A stretch of 64,000 nt of DNA, taken from assembly GCA_001570385.1 (NCBI GenBank), contig BBYL01000010.1, positions 248,001 to 312,000 on the forward strand, read 5' to 3'. Shown in pieces: positions 35,607-44,473 of the stretch (positions are counted from its first letter, which is position 1; each line of letters begins with the position of its first letter). The stretch comes from Microtetraspora glauca. Lineage in GTDB: Bacteria > Actinomycetota > Actinomycetes > Streptosporangiales > Streptosporangiaceae. The notes under the pieces are model-generated. The model searched no databases. It was not told the origin of the DNA and saw only the letters and a program-made list of their open reading frames with translations. The position numbers and the translations under genes are program-made.

Positions 35607-35693
35607 ATGAGACTCGTCAACACGATGCTGTACACCGCGCAGACCGGCGCCTGGTTGATCATCGGAGCGCTGGTGCTGCTGATCGCGCGCTGA
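35607..35693 (+). CDS. 28-residue single-pass membrane peptide
   Basis: ATG follows AGGGGGAA at 7-bp spacing and opens a 28-codon frame ending TGA, with nearly every codon GC-ending. The peptide begins MRLVNTMLYTAQTG and ends GALVLLIAR, a single hydrophobic helix with a basic end. A terminator hairpin begins six bases after the stop. I recognise no family. Size and form match small membrane regulators or stress peptides. Confidence 0.6.
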   Translation: MRLVNTMLYTAQTGAWLIIGALVLLIAR

Positions 35694-35698
35694 ATCCG

Positions 35699-35729
35699 GT
35701 ACGGCTCGCCCGGGGGGTGCGAGCCGTAC
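35699..35729. terminator. hairpin between small peptide gene and HerA-like gene
   Basis: GTACGGCTCGC pairs with GCGAGCCGTAC (11 bp). It can serve both convergent genes. Confidence 0.8.
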
Positions 35730-35765
35730 ACACCGATGTCAGACCGACGTCAGCGTTCCTCGACA

Positions 35766-37286
35766 TCAGCGGCGACGGCGTGCGGTCCCGAAGATGGACC
35801 GCGTGATCTCCTTGCCGAGGGCGGACGCGGCCGACCGCGCCAGCGACCGGAACGCGGGCGAGCCGAGCACGCCTTCCAGGGTCGACTTCTCGCCCGGCCG
35901 CTCCCTCGCCTCCTCACGCCTCTCTCTCGGCCGCTCGGCCGTTTCGGCGGGTGCCGTAGGGGCGGGCGCGTGCGGGGTGAGCCGGGCGCTCAGCATCTCG
36001 TACGCCGACTCCCTGTCGACCGCCGTGCCGTACTTGGGGAGAAGCGGAGAGGTGGTGACGGCCTGCCGGACCACGGCGGGGTCGGACGGCGCCATCAGGC
36101 TCCGCGGTGCGCGCAGGCGGGTCCACGCGACCGGCGTGGGCGCGCCAGTCTCTGACAGCACGGTCACCACCGCCTCGCCGATGCCGAGCTGCGTGAGCAA
36201 CTCCTCCAGGTCGTACGACGACGAGGGGAACGTGGACACGGTCGCCTTCAGCGCCTTGGCGTCCTGCGGTGTGAAGGCGCGCAGGGCGTGCTGCACGCGC
36301 GAGCCGAGCTGGGCCAGTACGTCGGCGGGCACGTCCTTGGGCGTCTGGGTGACGAAGAAGACCCCGACCCCCTTCGAGCGGATCAGCCGCACGGTCTGCG
36401 TGATCGACTGAAGGAACGCCTTGGACGCGTCGCCGAACAGCAGGTGGGCCTCGTCGAAGAAGAACACCAGCCGCGGCTTGTCCGGATCGCCGATCTCGGG
36501 CAGCCCCTCGAACAGGTCCGCCAGCAGCCACATCAGGAAGGTCGAGAAGAGCTGCGGCCGGTCCTGTACGGCGGGCAGCTCCAGGATGGAGATCACGCCC
36601 CTTCCGTCGGGCGTCACCCGGAGCAGGTCATGGGTGTCGAACTCGGGCTCGCCGAAGAACGCGTCCGCGCCCTGCGCCTGGAAGTTGATCAGCGAGCGCA
36701 GGATCACCCCGGCGGTCTGCGCCGACAGGCCTCCGATCCCCTTCAGCGCCTCCGGATTGTCCGTGAGGTACTGGATGACCGCGATCAGGTCCTTCAGGTC
36801 CAGCAGCGGCAGGCCGTGCTTGTCGGCGAAGTAGAAGATCAGTCCGAGCGAGGACTCCTGGGTCTCGTTGAGCCCGAGGACCTTGGCCAGCAGCGTGGGG
36901 CCGAACGACGTCATGGTGGACCGGAGCGGGATGCCCTCCCCGATGCCGCCGAGCGAGAAGAACTCGGTGGGCGACGCCGTGCCCGACCAGGTCTCGCCGA
37001 CCTCCGCGGCCCGCGCGGTCACCCGGTCGGAGGCCACGCCGGGTGAGGCGAGGCCGGACAGGTCGCCCTTCATGTCGGCGAGGAAGACCGGCACCCCCTG
37101 GGCGGAGAGCTGCTCGGCCGTCATCTGGAGCGTCTTGGTCTTCCCCGTCCCGGTGGCGCCCGCGACCAGGCCGTGCCGGTTCATCATGGCGAGCGGGATC
37201 CTGATCTTCTGGGAGGGGTCGGCCCGCCCGTCCGTCACCAGCGCGCCCAGTTCCAGCGCCGGCCCCTCGAAGTCGTAGCCCTTCAT
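35766..37286 (-). CDS. HerA-like ATPase, DUF853 family
   Basis: A 506-residue RecA-fold ATPase of the HerA/FtsK-related DUF853 group. Walker A is GATGTGKTKT and Walker B VFFFDEAHLLF; a late Arg motif follows (RSKGVGVFFVTQTPKD). The C-terminal 90 residues are Pro/Ala/Glu/Arg-rich and probably disordered. HerA proper works with NurA in DNA repair; no NurA gene is adjacent and this group's role is unknown. ATG follows GAGGAGG. It is downstream of the deacetylase gene with 47 bp between them, so co-transcription is likely. Confidence 0.9.
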   Translation of the reverse strand: MKGYDFEGPALELGALVTDGRADPSQKIRIPLAMMNRHGLVAGATGTGKTKTLQMTAEQLSAQGVPVFLADMKGDLSGLASPGVASDRVTARAAEVGETWSGTASPTEFFSLGGIGEGIPLRSTMTSFGPTLLAKVLGLNETQESSLGLIFYFADKHGLPLLDLKDLIAVIQYLTDNPEALKGIGGLSAQTAGVILRSLINFQAQGADAFFGEPEFDTHDLLRVTPDGRGVISILELPAVQDRPQLFSTFLMWLLADLFEGLPEIGDPDKPRLVFFFDEAHLLFGDASKAFLQSITQTVRLIRSKGVGVFFVTQTPKDVPADVLAQLGSRVQHALRAFTPQDAKALKATVSTFPSSSYDLEELLTQLGIGEAVVTVLSETGAPTPVAWTRLRAPRSLMAPSDPAVVRQAVTTSPLLPKYGTAVDRESAYEMLSARLTPHAPAPTAPAETAERPRERREEARERPGEKSTLEGVLGSPAFRSLARSAASALGKEITRSIFGTARRRR

Positions 37287-37333
37287 CGAACCTCCTCGAG
37301 CGTGGAGCCCCGGGCTTCCCCCAAAAAGAGGAA

Positions 37334-38173
37334 TCAACGGTCGGAGTACCGCTTCCCCGGCGTGAGATGGCCGAACAATTCGGACACGGTCACGTACGTG
37401 AAGCCCTTCTCGTCGAGCACCTTGAGCAGGCGCGGCAGCGCCTCCACGGTGGTCTTGTGGATGTCGTGCATCAGGACGATGTCCCCCGGCTTCGCCTTCG
37501 TGCTGCGCTGTACCACCAGCTTGGGCACCCGGTCGCGCCAGTCGAGGGTGTCGATCGCCCAGAGGATCTGCGCGAGTCCGAGCCGCCTCGTCTCCTCGGT
37601 CACCCTGCGGTCGGTCGCACCGTACGGCGGGCGCATGCCGTGCATGCGGACGCCGGTCAGATCCTTGACGAGCTTCTCGGTCCTGACGATCTCGCGCCTG
37701 AGGCCCGCGTCACTCATCGCGGTGAGGTCACGGTGGTCCCAGGTGTGGTTGCCGAGCTCGTGCCCTTCGGCGACCATGCGGCGCAGCACCGGCCGGTCGT
37801 CCTTGCCGATCATCTCGCCGACCAGGAAGAACGTCGCCCTGGCGTGATGCCGGGCGAGCACGTCGAGGACGGTCGAGGTGTAGTTCCCCGGCCCGTCGTC
37901 GAAGGTCAGCGCCACACATCTGGTCCGCGCGCAGCTGATGTCACGGGGTTCCGGCGCCGTCGGGCTCGGCCAGGGACGCGGTCGCCCGGGCTCCCCCGCC
38001 TGTCCGGTGCCGGACGGGTCTACGGTCTCCGGTCCGGGCGTCGCGCCTCCGGTCGTCGGAGCGGCCGTCGGAGGAGCGGTCGGAGGGGGCGCGGGAGCTG
38101 TCGTCCGCAGGATCGACGCGACACCGCATCCCGTCACCACGAGCAGTGACAGAAGGGCGAGGCCGACCCGCAT
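37334..38173 (-). CDS. lipoprotein polysaccharide deacetylase (CE4)
   Basis: A 279-residue deacetylase anchored by the lipobox VTGC (Cys16). A long Pro/Thr/Ala linker (about 25-75) spans the wall. The catalytic domain has motif 1 TFDDGPG (metal Asp), motif 2 HELGNHTWDH (two metal His) and motif 3 RPPYGAT. It should remove acetyl groups from peptidoglycan or chitin-like sugars outside the membrane. ATG follows a GGGGGG-rich site. Confidence 0.95.
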   Translation of the reverse strand: MRVGLALLSLLVVTGCGVASILRTTAPAPPPTAPPTAAPTTGGATPGPETVDPSGTGQAGEPGRPRPWPSPTAPEPRDISCARTRCVALTFDDGPGNYTSTVLDVLARHHARATFFLVGEMIGKDDRPVLRRMVAEGHELGNHTWDHRDLTAMSDAGLRREIVRTEKLVKDLTGVRMHGMRPPYGATDRRVTEETRRLGLAQILWAIDTLDWRDRVPKLVVQRSTKAKPGDIVLMHDIHKTTVEALPRLLKVLDEKGFTYVTVSELFGHLTPGKRYSDR

Positions 38174-38197
38174 ATGTTCCCCCCGAGCAGGCGGGGA

Positions 38198-38503
38198 TCA
38201 GGGATATCCCCTGGCCTTGTCCCCCCGTATGACCCTGGCCAGGTCCTCCCACCAGGGCGGCACGTTCGCTCGGAGCTCGGCATACCTTCGGGCCACCCTG
38301 ATGGCGCATCCGGAGGGGTCACTACCCACATGGCGGCGTTTCACGGAAGCCTCCTGCCACCGGTAAACCCCGTCCCGGAAGCTCACGACGAGACCGATCC
38401 AGACGGAGAGCGTGGCCCCGTCCCCGATCTCGTACGCGTCGGAAACGCCGAGGGCGGCGAGCTCGGCCCGCAGCTTCGCCAGCGCGTCCGCGGACTCAGC
38501 CAT
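38198..38503 (-). CDS. small conserved protein, unknown function
   Basis: A 101-residue cytoplasmic protein. Features: a helical start (ALAKLRAELAALGV), a beta-rich middle with SVWIGLVVSFRDGVYRWQE, and a final helix with PPWWEDLARVIRG. I recall similar short proteins in actinomycetes but know no function. ATG after GGAG. It lies 24 bp upstream of the lipoprotein deacetylase, so it may be its operon partner. Confidence 0.7.
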   Translation of the reverse strand: MAESADALAKLRAELAALGVSDAYEIGDGATLSVWIGLVVSFRDGVYRWQEASVKRRHVGSDPSGCAIRVARRYAELRANVPPWWEDLARVIRGDKARGYP

Positions 38504-38930
38504 CGCTCACGCTCCGTGGCCACGGAACGGCACGGAAAGAGTGGTCTAACAGTCTTTGTCCCGGCACAGCAGAACTCATGGAGTAATCATGGGGCTCCAG
38601 CCCGTTACCGCGCAGGAATATTGGCCTGACCGTTGCGCCCGGCGCCGCCCCGAAGACGCCTTTCCATCGCACGTTGGATGACTTCCCAGGGACATGGGGC
38701 CGCCAAACACCCACAAGCCTCGATCTTCATCACGCTATGACAAAGTCATTGAACCCGCCGTTACCCGGTCGCAGGCGGGGGCGCGAGGCCGCAGTGCCGC
38801 GGAGGTACGAGGACCTCGGGGGTGAGAGGCCGCGGGGGCTGCGGGTACGAGGCCGCGGGGGCTTCGGGTACGAGGGGGGTACGACGGCCGCCGGGGCGCG
38901 AGGGCCGTTCGGAGACCTGGGAACGGGGAT
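38504..38930. other. 430-bp gap with a 23-bp tandem duplication
   Basis: No gene supported. Two 23-bp copies, differing at one base, lie at 38826-38848 and 38849-38871 (start GAGGCCGCGGGGGCT). The stretch near 38530-38600 is relatively AT-rich and likely contains the promoter of the small gene. Confidence 0.6.
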
Positions 38931-39506
38931 CTAATCCGCCTGCTCGCGGGGCTCGATGACCACCATCACGAAGCGGAGCGGGGCGGTCCCGTCGTTGGCG
39001 TAGCGATGCGGGCGGTCCGCGTTGAACACCACCGCCTCGTCCGTGCCCACGGTGTGGCTCTTGCCGTACACGGTGAGGGTGAGTTCGCCCTCCAGCACGG
39101 TGAGCATCTCGCGGGTTCCCGCCGGATGGGGGTCGCCGTCGTGATGCTCGCCGGGGCCGAACCGCCAGTCCCACAGTTCGAGGATGGCGGGGGTGTCCGC
39201 GCCGACGAGCAGGCGTGCCTCGCCCCCGGCGGCGTGCCGGAAGGTCACCACGTCGGCGGCGTGGACGACCCGCACGACCGGGGTCTCCGACACCTCGACG
39301 ATCCGACCGACCGTGACGCCCAGGGCCTCCGCGATCCGGCTGAGCGTGTTGATGCTGGGGTTCGTCCGCCCCTGCTCGATCTGGATCAGCATGCCGCGGC
39401 TCACCCCCGACCGTGCCGCCAGCTCGTCGAGGGTCATCCCCCGGTGGGCGCGCTGCCCGCGAACGTTCGTGGCGATGGCCGCGCTGATCGTCTCCAGGTC
39501 CGGCAT
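38931..39506 (-). CDS. XRE-cupin transcriptional regulator
   Basis: A 191-residue regulator. The N-terminal XRE HTH covers about residues 15-70 (MTLDELAARSGVSRGMLIQIEQGRTNPS split over two helices). A C-terminal cupin follows (FGPGEHHDGDPHPAG to GTREMLTVLEGELTL) and probably binds a ligand. It is divergent from the EamA transporter, which it probably regulates; the shared 50-bp gap contains a CTGTT-N5-AACAG dyad. Confidence 0.92.
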   Translation of the reverse strand: MPDLETISAAIATNVRGQRAHRGMTLDELAARSGVSRGMLIQIEQGRTNPSINTLSRIAEALGVTVGRIVEVSETPVVRVVHAADVVTFRHAAGGEARLLVGADTPAILELWDWRFGPGEHHDGDPHPAGTREMLTVLEGELTLTVYGKSHTVGTDEAVVFNADRPHRYANDGTAPLRFVMVVIEPREQAD

Positions 39507-39550
39507 GCGTACAGCCTAGTGAATCTGATTTGCAATCTGTTGCGCTCAAC

Positions 39551-39565
39551 CTGTTGTATGAACAG
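39551..39565. promoter_or_regulatory. CTGTT-N5-AACAG dyad between XRE-cupin and EamA genes
   Basis: CTGTTGTATGAACAG, flanked by AT-rich sequence. It overlaps the first candidate ATG of the EamA gene, so repression would be by steric block. Confidence 0.55.
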
Positions 39566-40433
39566 TGCAATTCAATGGACTGTGACGTGCGCGGTGACGG
39601 CAGTGGCGCTCGCTACGGCGTGTGCGGTGATCTTCGGGACGGCAGACTTCTTCGGAGGCCTGGCCACGCGACGATCCCGCGTCCTGGCCGTCGTCGTGAT
39701 CTCCCAGATCGGCGGTCTGCTGCTGGTCTGTGCCCTGATGCCGGTCCTGCCCGGCGCGCCGAGCCCCGCGGCGCTGCTGTGGGGGATGGCCGCCGGTGTC
39801 GCCGGGGCGGTCGGCGTCGTGCTCTTCTACCGGGGACTCGCCTCCGGGATGATGTCGGTGGTCGCGCCGACCACGGCGACGACCTCGATGGCCGTGCCCG
39901 TGCTGTTCGGCCTGGTCCTCGGCGAGCGCCCCTCGCTCACCGCGATGGCCGGGATCGTGCTCGGGCTGCTCGCCGTTCTCCTGGTCAGCCGTGACTCCGC
40001 CGCCGCGTCCGGCTCGCGGATCGGCCCGATCGTGAGCGCCCTGGCGTCCGGTGCGGGCTTCGGCGGATTCTTCGTCCTGCTCAAGCTGGCCCCGGCGGGC
40101 TCGGGCCTGTGGCCGCTGGCCGGCGCGCGCATCGCGTCGATCTCACTCGTCGTGCTGCTGGCCCTCGTATCGCGCAGGACGCTGCGTCCTCTTCCGGGCG
40201 CGCTTCCGGTGACGATCGCGGCCGGAGTGCTCGACATGGCCGCCAACATCCTCTACCTGCTGGCCGCCCGGGGAGGCATGCTCAGCCTGGTGGCGGTCCT
40301 GGTGTCGCTCTATCCCGCGAGCACGCTGCTGCTCGCGCGATACGTGCTGGACGAACGGCTCAACCGGGTGCAGATAGCGGGAGTGGGGTTCGCGCTGGGC
40401 GCGGTGGCACTGATCGCCCTGCCGCCCGCCTGA
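39558..40433 (+). CDS. EamA/DMT-family transporter
   Basis: A 291-residue membrane protein with ten predicted helices in two EamA repeats (ATACAVIFGTADFFGG and LASGAGFGGFFVLLKL). Members export amino acids or metabolites. The ATG at 39558 overlaps a putative operator; GTG at 39603 is a plausible later start. Its 3' end carries a 20-bp duplication across the stop. Confidence 0.88.
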   Translation: MNSAIQWTVTCAVTAVALATACAVIFGTADFFGGLATRRSRVLAVVVISQIGGLLLVCALMPVLPGAPSPAALLWGMAAGVAGAVGVVLFYRGLASGMMSVVAPTTATTSMAVPVLFGLVLGERPSLTAMAGIVLGLLAVLLVSRDSAAASGSRIGPIVSALASGAGFGGFFVLLKLAPAGSGLWPLAGARIASISLVVLLALVSRRTLRPLPGALPVTIAAGVLDMAANILYLLAARGGMLSLVAVLVSLYPASTLLLARYVLDERLNRVQIAGVGFALGAVALIALPPA

Positions 40434-40450
40434 TCGCCCTGCCGCCCGCC
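40411..40450 (+). repeat. 20-bp tandem duplication at the EamA stop
   Basis: TGATCGCCCTGCCGCCCGCC occurs twice exactly, and the second copy begins with the stop codon TGA. The duplication does not change the protein, because the frame stops there. Confidence 0.95.
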
Positions 40451-40555
40451 TGACCACCCGGCCGCCGGGCGGCGACGGAACGGGCGCAGGGAAGGCGAGC
40501 GTCTCAGGCAGCGCGTCAGGCAGCGTCTCAGGCGACTTGTCTCAAGCGACCCGTC

Positions 40556-41143
40556 TCAGGCGGCGACGGGCACGCGGACGACGCCCTCCTCGCGGGCGTA
40601 CTCCGCGAGCATGCCGCGCAACTGGCGGCGGCCACGGTGCAGGCGGGACATCACCGTTCCGATGGGGGTGCCCATCCGGTCGGCGATCTCCTTGTACGCG
40701 AAACCCTCGACGTCGGCGAGATAGACCGCGACGCGGAAGTCCTCCGGCAACGCGCGCAAAGCGTTCATCACGGCGCTGTCGGGCAGCTGTTCCAGCGCCT
40801 CGGTCTCCGCGGACTTCAAACCGGTGGACATGTGCGACTCCGCAGCCGCGAGCTGCCAGTCCTCGATCTCCTCGGCGGCCGACAGCTTGGGCGAACGCTG
40901 CTTCTTGCGGTAGTCGTTGATGAAGTTGTTCGTCAGGATCCGGTGCAACCACGCCTTGAGGTTCGTGCCTTCACGGAACTGGTGGTAGGAGGTGTACGCC
41001 TTGGCGACCGTCTCCTGGACCAGGTCTTCCGCGTCGGCCTGGTTGCGGGTGAGGCGCATGGCGGAGGCATAGAGCTGACCGGTCACCGGGACGACGTCGC
41101 GTTCGAACCATGCCTGGCGTTGTTCATCGGTCATCGTGATCAT
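40556..41143 (-). CDS. ECF sigma factor, SigR/SigH group, without an adjacent anti-sigma gene
   Basis: About 195 residues. Region 2 has [20 protein letters not shown], and [18 protein letters not shown] matches SigR of Streptomyces and SigH of mycobacteria very closely. Region 4 has [20 protein letters not shown] and [10 protein letters not shown]. SigR controls thiol-oxidative stress and is normally followed by the zinc anti-sigma gene rsrA. Here the next sequence is a convergent EamA gene, so the partner is absent. ATG at 41143 has AGGGGG at proper spacing; ATG at 41149 is too close to that site. No clear GGAAT/GTT autoregulatory promoter was seen upstream. Confidence 0.9.
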   Translation of the reverse strand: MITMTDEQRQAWFERDVVPVTGQLYASAMRLTRNQADAEDLVQETVAKAYTSYHQFREGTNLKAWLHRILTNNFINDYRKKQRSPKLSAAEEIEDWQLAAAESHMSTGLKSAETEALEQLPDSAVMNALRALPEDFRVAVYLADVEGFAYKEIADRMGTPIGTVMSRLHRGRRQLRGMLAEYAREEGVVRVPVAA

Positions 41144-41402
41144 GTCCATCCCCCTACGAAACTGCTCCCCCGCTACCCCTCCGGCGTGAACCCATGCGGG
41201 CGCACGGGACCGATTACGTCCCTTGACATCGTTGCAGGGGACTCGTAAGCGAAGCGTTAAGGTCTTCCCTGGTCAGAAGGGTCACCGTGGACGTGGATCG
41301 GCACGGCGAAGTCACGCGCCGATCGAGTAAGTCTCATTACAATAACACTCAATGCTCGATCCTGTAGAAATTGTGGCAAAGCTCACTAGCTAGAGTTATG
41401 GC

Positions 41403-42476
41403 ATGAAACACGTGGAACGGCACGACCCGGCCACCCGGCGCTGGGCGGCGGAGGCCATCCAGGCCGTGGAGGCGGACGCCAACCGCAGCTGCGACACCCA
41501 TCTGCACGTCTTCCCTCTCCCTCCGCACTGGGGAGTCGACCTCTATCTCAAAGACGAGTCGGTCCACCCGACCGGTTCACTCAAGCACCGGCTCGCCCGG
41601 TCCCTCTTCCTGTACGGCCTGGCCAACGGCTGGATCGGGCCCACGACCACGATCATCGAGTCGTCGAGCGGCTCCACCGCGGTCAGCGAGGCGTACTTCG
41701 CCCGGTTGCTCGGCCTCCCGTTCATCGCGGTGATCCCGGCGAGCACGTCACCGGAGAAGCGGGAGATCATCGAGTTCCACGGCGGGAAGTGCCACCTCGT
41801 GGAGGACCCCGGCACGATCTACGAGGAGTCCCGGCGGCTCGCCCGGGAGACCGGCGGCCACTACATGGACCAGTTCACCTACGCCGAGCGGGCGACGGAC
41901 TGGCGGGGAAACAACAACATCGCGGAGAGCATCTTCCACCAGATGGCCCTCGAACGGCACCCCGAGCCCTCGTGGATCGTGGTGAGCGCCGGCACCGGCG
42001 GCACATCCGCCACCATCGGGCGATACATCCGATATCGGCGTCACCTGACGCGGCTCTGCGTGGCCGATCCTGAGGGCTCGGCGTTCTACCCGTCCTGGGT
42101 CGCGCGCGAGGAGCAGATGGGGGCGGGCTCCAGGATCGAGGGCATCGGCCGACCCCGGGTCGAGCCGTCGTTCATGCCGGCGGTCATCGACCGGATGACC
42201 CAGGTACCCGACGCCCTGTCGATCGCGGCCATGCGCTGGATCAAGGAGGTCACCCGCCTGGACGTGGGCGGCTCGACCGGGACCAACGTCGCGGCGGCCG
42301 TACAGATCATCAAGGAGATGCGGGCGGCGGGCGAGCGGGGCAGCGTGGTCACGCTGATCTGCGACGGCGGCGAGCGCTACCGGGACACCTACGGCGACGA
42401 CCAGTGGCTCACCCGGCAGGGGCTCGACATCGCCCCCCACCTGGACGATCTCCGCGGCTTCCTCTCCCCGTCGTGA
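41403..42476 (+). CDS. cds1: PLP-dependent L-cysteine desulfhydrase, Cds1-like
   Basis: A 357-residue fold-type II PLP enzyme. The PLP Lys is in TGSLKHRLA, the phosphate loop is SSSGSTAVS and a second Gly-rich loop is SAGTGGTSA. The overall sequence follows mycobacterial Cds1, which converts cysteine to H2S, ammonia and pyruvate, rather than cysteine synthases. The start is only a few bases after a TAGAGT -10 element at 41391-41396, so the mRNA may be leaderless. It lies divergent from the SigR-like sigma gene, suggesting a thiol-stress context. Confidence 0.9.
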   Translation: MKHVERHDPATRRWAAEAIQAVEADANRSCDTHLHVFPLPPHWGVDLYLKDESVHPTGSLKHRLARSLFLYGLANGWIGPTTTIIESSSGSTAVSEAYFARLLGLPFIAVIPASTSPEKREIIEFHGGKCHLVEDPGTIYEESRRLARETGGHYMDQFTYAERATDWRGNNNIAESIFHQMALERHPEPSWIVVSAGTGGTSATIGRYIRYRRHLTRLCVADPEGSAFYPSWVAREEQMGAGSRIEGIGRPRVEPSFMPAVIDRMTQVPDALSIAAMRWIKEVTRLDVGGSTGTNVAAAVQIIKEMRAAGERGSVVTLICDGGERYRDTYGDDQWLTRQGLDIAPHLDDLRGFLSPS

Positions 42477-42496
42477 CTTCCGCCTCCGGCGGGGGG

Positions 42497-43159
42497 TCAG
42501 GCGAGGCCGGCGTCGTGCGCGAGGAGCGCGATCTGGGTGCGGTTGGTCAGATCGAGTTTGACCAGGATGTGCGTGATGTGGGCCTTCACCGTCCCCACGC
42601 TCATGAAGAGCTCGGCGGCGATCTCCGCGTTCGTACGGCCCCGGGCCACGGCGAGGACGACGTCGCGCTCACGCGGGCTCAGGGCGGCGAGCGCGTTCCT
42701 GGCCCGTTCGTACGCGCCCGCCTCGGCGGCGGCACGGTCCATCAACCGGCGAGTGATCTTCGGGGACAGGATCGGATCCCCGGCGGCGACCCGGTGGACC
42801 GCGTCGACGATCTGGTGGGGCGGCGTGTCCTTGAGCAGGAAGCCGCCGGCGCCGGCGCGCAGCGCCAGGAGCACGTCGTCGTCGGCGTCGAAGGTCGTCA
42901 GCACGATGACCTGGGGCGGATTCCGGCGGCGCCGGAGCCGGTGGATGGCCGTGATCCCGTCCACTCGAGGCATCCGGAGGTCCATGAGCACGACGTCGGG
43001 CGCGTGCGCGTCGATCGCGGAGGGCACCTCGTCCCCGTCGGCCGCCTCGGCGACCACCGCGATCCCGTGCGCGCCGTCGAGCATCATCGTCAGCCCGGCT
43101 CGGACGAGGGGATCGTCGTCCACGATGAGGACGCGCACGGCCGTGGTCACGCCGGCCAT
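42497..43159 (-). CDS. NarL/LuxR-type response regulator
   Basis: A 220-residue regulator. Receiver domain with acidic pocket DDD (14-16), Asp60 (VLMDLRMPRVDG), Thr and Lys (LLKDT). The LuxR HTH has SPRERDVVLAVARGRTNAEI. It overlaps the end of the kinase gene by 13 bp, so the two are coupled. Confidence 0.95.
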   Translation of the reverse strand: MAGVTTAVRVLIVDDDPLVRAGLTMMLDGAHGIAVVAEAADGDEVPSAIDAHAPDVVLMDLRMPRVDGITAIHRLRRRRNPPQVIVLTTFDADDDVLLALRAGAGGFLLKDTPPHQIVDAVHRVAAGDPILSPKITRRLMDRAAAEAGAYERARNALAALSPRERDVVLAVARGRTNAEIAAELFMSVGTVKAHITHILVKLDLTNRTQIALLAHDAGLA

Positions 43160-44340
43160 GGTAGCCAGGCGTGCAGGCGGAACTCCCCGGCGGCGGTGAC
43201 CTCGTGGTCGAGCCGCCCTCCGGCGAGCTGGACCCGCTCGGTCAGCCCGACCAGGCCGACGCCGCTGCCCCGTACGACCGGCGGAGCGGCCGGGTCGCCG
43301 GGCACCGGGTTGCGGATGTCGATGACCAGCCGTGCGCCGGGCCGCCCGTCCAGCGCCACCCGGATGGGCTCGCCGGGGGCGTGCTTGCGGGCGTTGGTCA
43401 GCCCCTCCTGCACGACGCGGTAGGCCGCGCGACCGACCGTGCCGGACAGCGCGGCGGGATCGGCGATCCGGTTGTCCACGCGCACGCTCATCCCCGCGTC
43501 CCGGGACTCGTCGACCAGCCGGGGAAGATCGGTCAGCGCCGGCTGCGGCCGTTCTCCGGAGCCGCCTTCCGTGTCCGTGTCCTCGTCGCGAAGCAGGCTG
43601 ATCACCCCGCGCAGTTCGTCGAGCGCCTGGTGCACGCCCGCCCGCACCACACCCGCCGCCCGGGAGAGCTGCTCGGGCGAGGAGTCCGGGCGATACTCCA
43701 GCGCCCCCGCGTACGTGGCCAGGAGGGAGAGCCGGTGGGCCAGCACGTCGTGCATCTCACGGGCGATCTGGGCGCGTTCGAGCAGCCGTGCCTCGGCCAC
43801 GCGCCTCCCCTGCTCCGCCTCCGCGCGGTGGGCCCGCTCGCGCAGCGACACGATCAGCCCGTGCCGCGCCTGCGCCAGCGCGCCCCAGCCGACCAGAGCG
43901 GCGTACGCGGCGACCACCAGCAGCAGCCACCAGCCGTAGGACAGCCCGCCCGCCGGCCGCCACAGGCCCTGCACGGCGTGTGCCGCGATCCCGGCGGCGG
44001 CCACGGCGGCGGCGACGGGGAACCGGCGCCGCCGGGCGACGTACCAGGCCCCGACGGTGGCCGGCGGGGTGGCGACCGGCGACAGCGCGGCCAGCACGGA
44101 GAGCGCCACGCCGCCGAGGACCGGCCGGCGCAGCAGCACCGGGACCAGGGCGCAGCCCGCCACCCCGGTCACGATGTCGAGGACCAGCACCGTCGCCACC
44201 CCGTGCGCGTCGGAACTGCCCCAGAACGCGAGCGCGACCAATGCTCCGACCGCGGCCGTCACCGCCGCCGTGACAGCGGGCCCGGGGGTGAGCCGGCGCG
44301 CGGCCGCCTCCTCCGAGTCCAGGCAGGTAGTGGCTTCCAC
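43147..44340 (-). CDS. sensor histidine kinase, HisKA_3 (DesK/NarX) type
   Basis: About 397 residues from GTG 44340. Several hydrophobic helices (roughly residues 20-165) form an integral-membrane sensor. The phospho-acceptor motif AQIAREMHDVLAHRLSLLAT is typical of HisKA_3 kinases and the ATPase domain contains VVQEGLTNARKHAPG and GSGVGLVGLTERV. A longer ORF start at 44439 would run through the terminator of the siderophore-binding gene, so I prefer the GTG. Confidence 0.9.
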   Translation of the reverse strand: MEATTCLDSEEAAARRLTPGPAVTAAVTAAVGALVALAFWGSSDAHGVATVLVLDIVTGVAGCALVPVLLRRPVLGGVALSVLAALSPVATPPATVGAWYVARRRRFPVAAAVAAAGIAAHAVQGLWRPAGGLSYGWWLLLVVAAYAALVGWGALAQARHGLIVSLRERAHRAEAEQGRRVAEARLLERAQIAREMHDVLAHRLSLLATYAGALEYRPDSSPEQLSRAAGVVRAGVHQALDELRGVISLLRDEDTDTEGGSGERPQPALTDLPRLVDESRDAGMSVRVDNRIADPAALSGTVGRAAYRVVQEGLTNARKHAPGEPIRVALDGRPGARLVIDIRNPVPGDPAAPPVVRGSGVGLVGLTERVQLAGGRLDHEVTAAGEFRLHAWLPWPA

Positions 44341-44409
44341 AGGCTCAGGGTAGATCCGGGTCGGATACCCCGACACCGACCAAAGTCGACTCTCCCCGGC
44401 CGGGAACGA

Positions 44410-44448
44410 CGGAGCCCGGCGCCCCTCTGAGAGGGACACCGGGCTCCG
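44410..44448 (-). terminator. terminator of the siderophore-binding protein gene
   Basis: CGGAGCCCGG pairs with CCGGGCTCCG, 25 bases past the stop codon. Confidence 0.85.
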
Positions 44449-44473
44449 TGCGGGACGCGCGGGTGCGGGGCCG

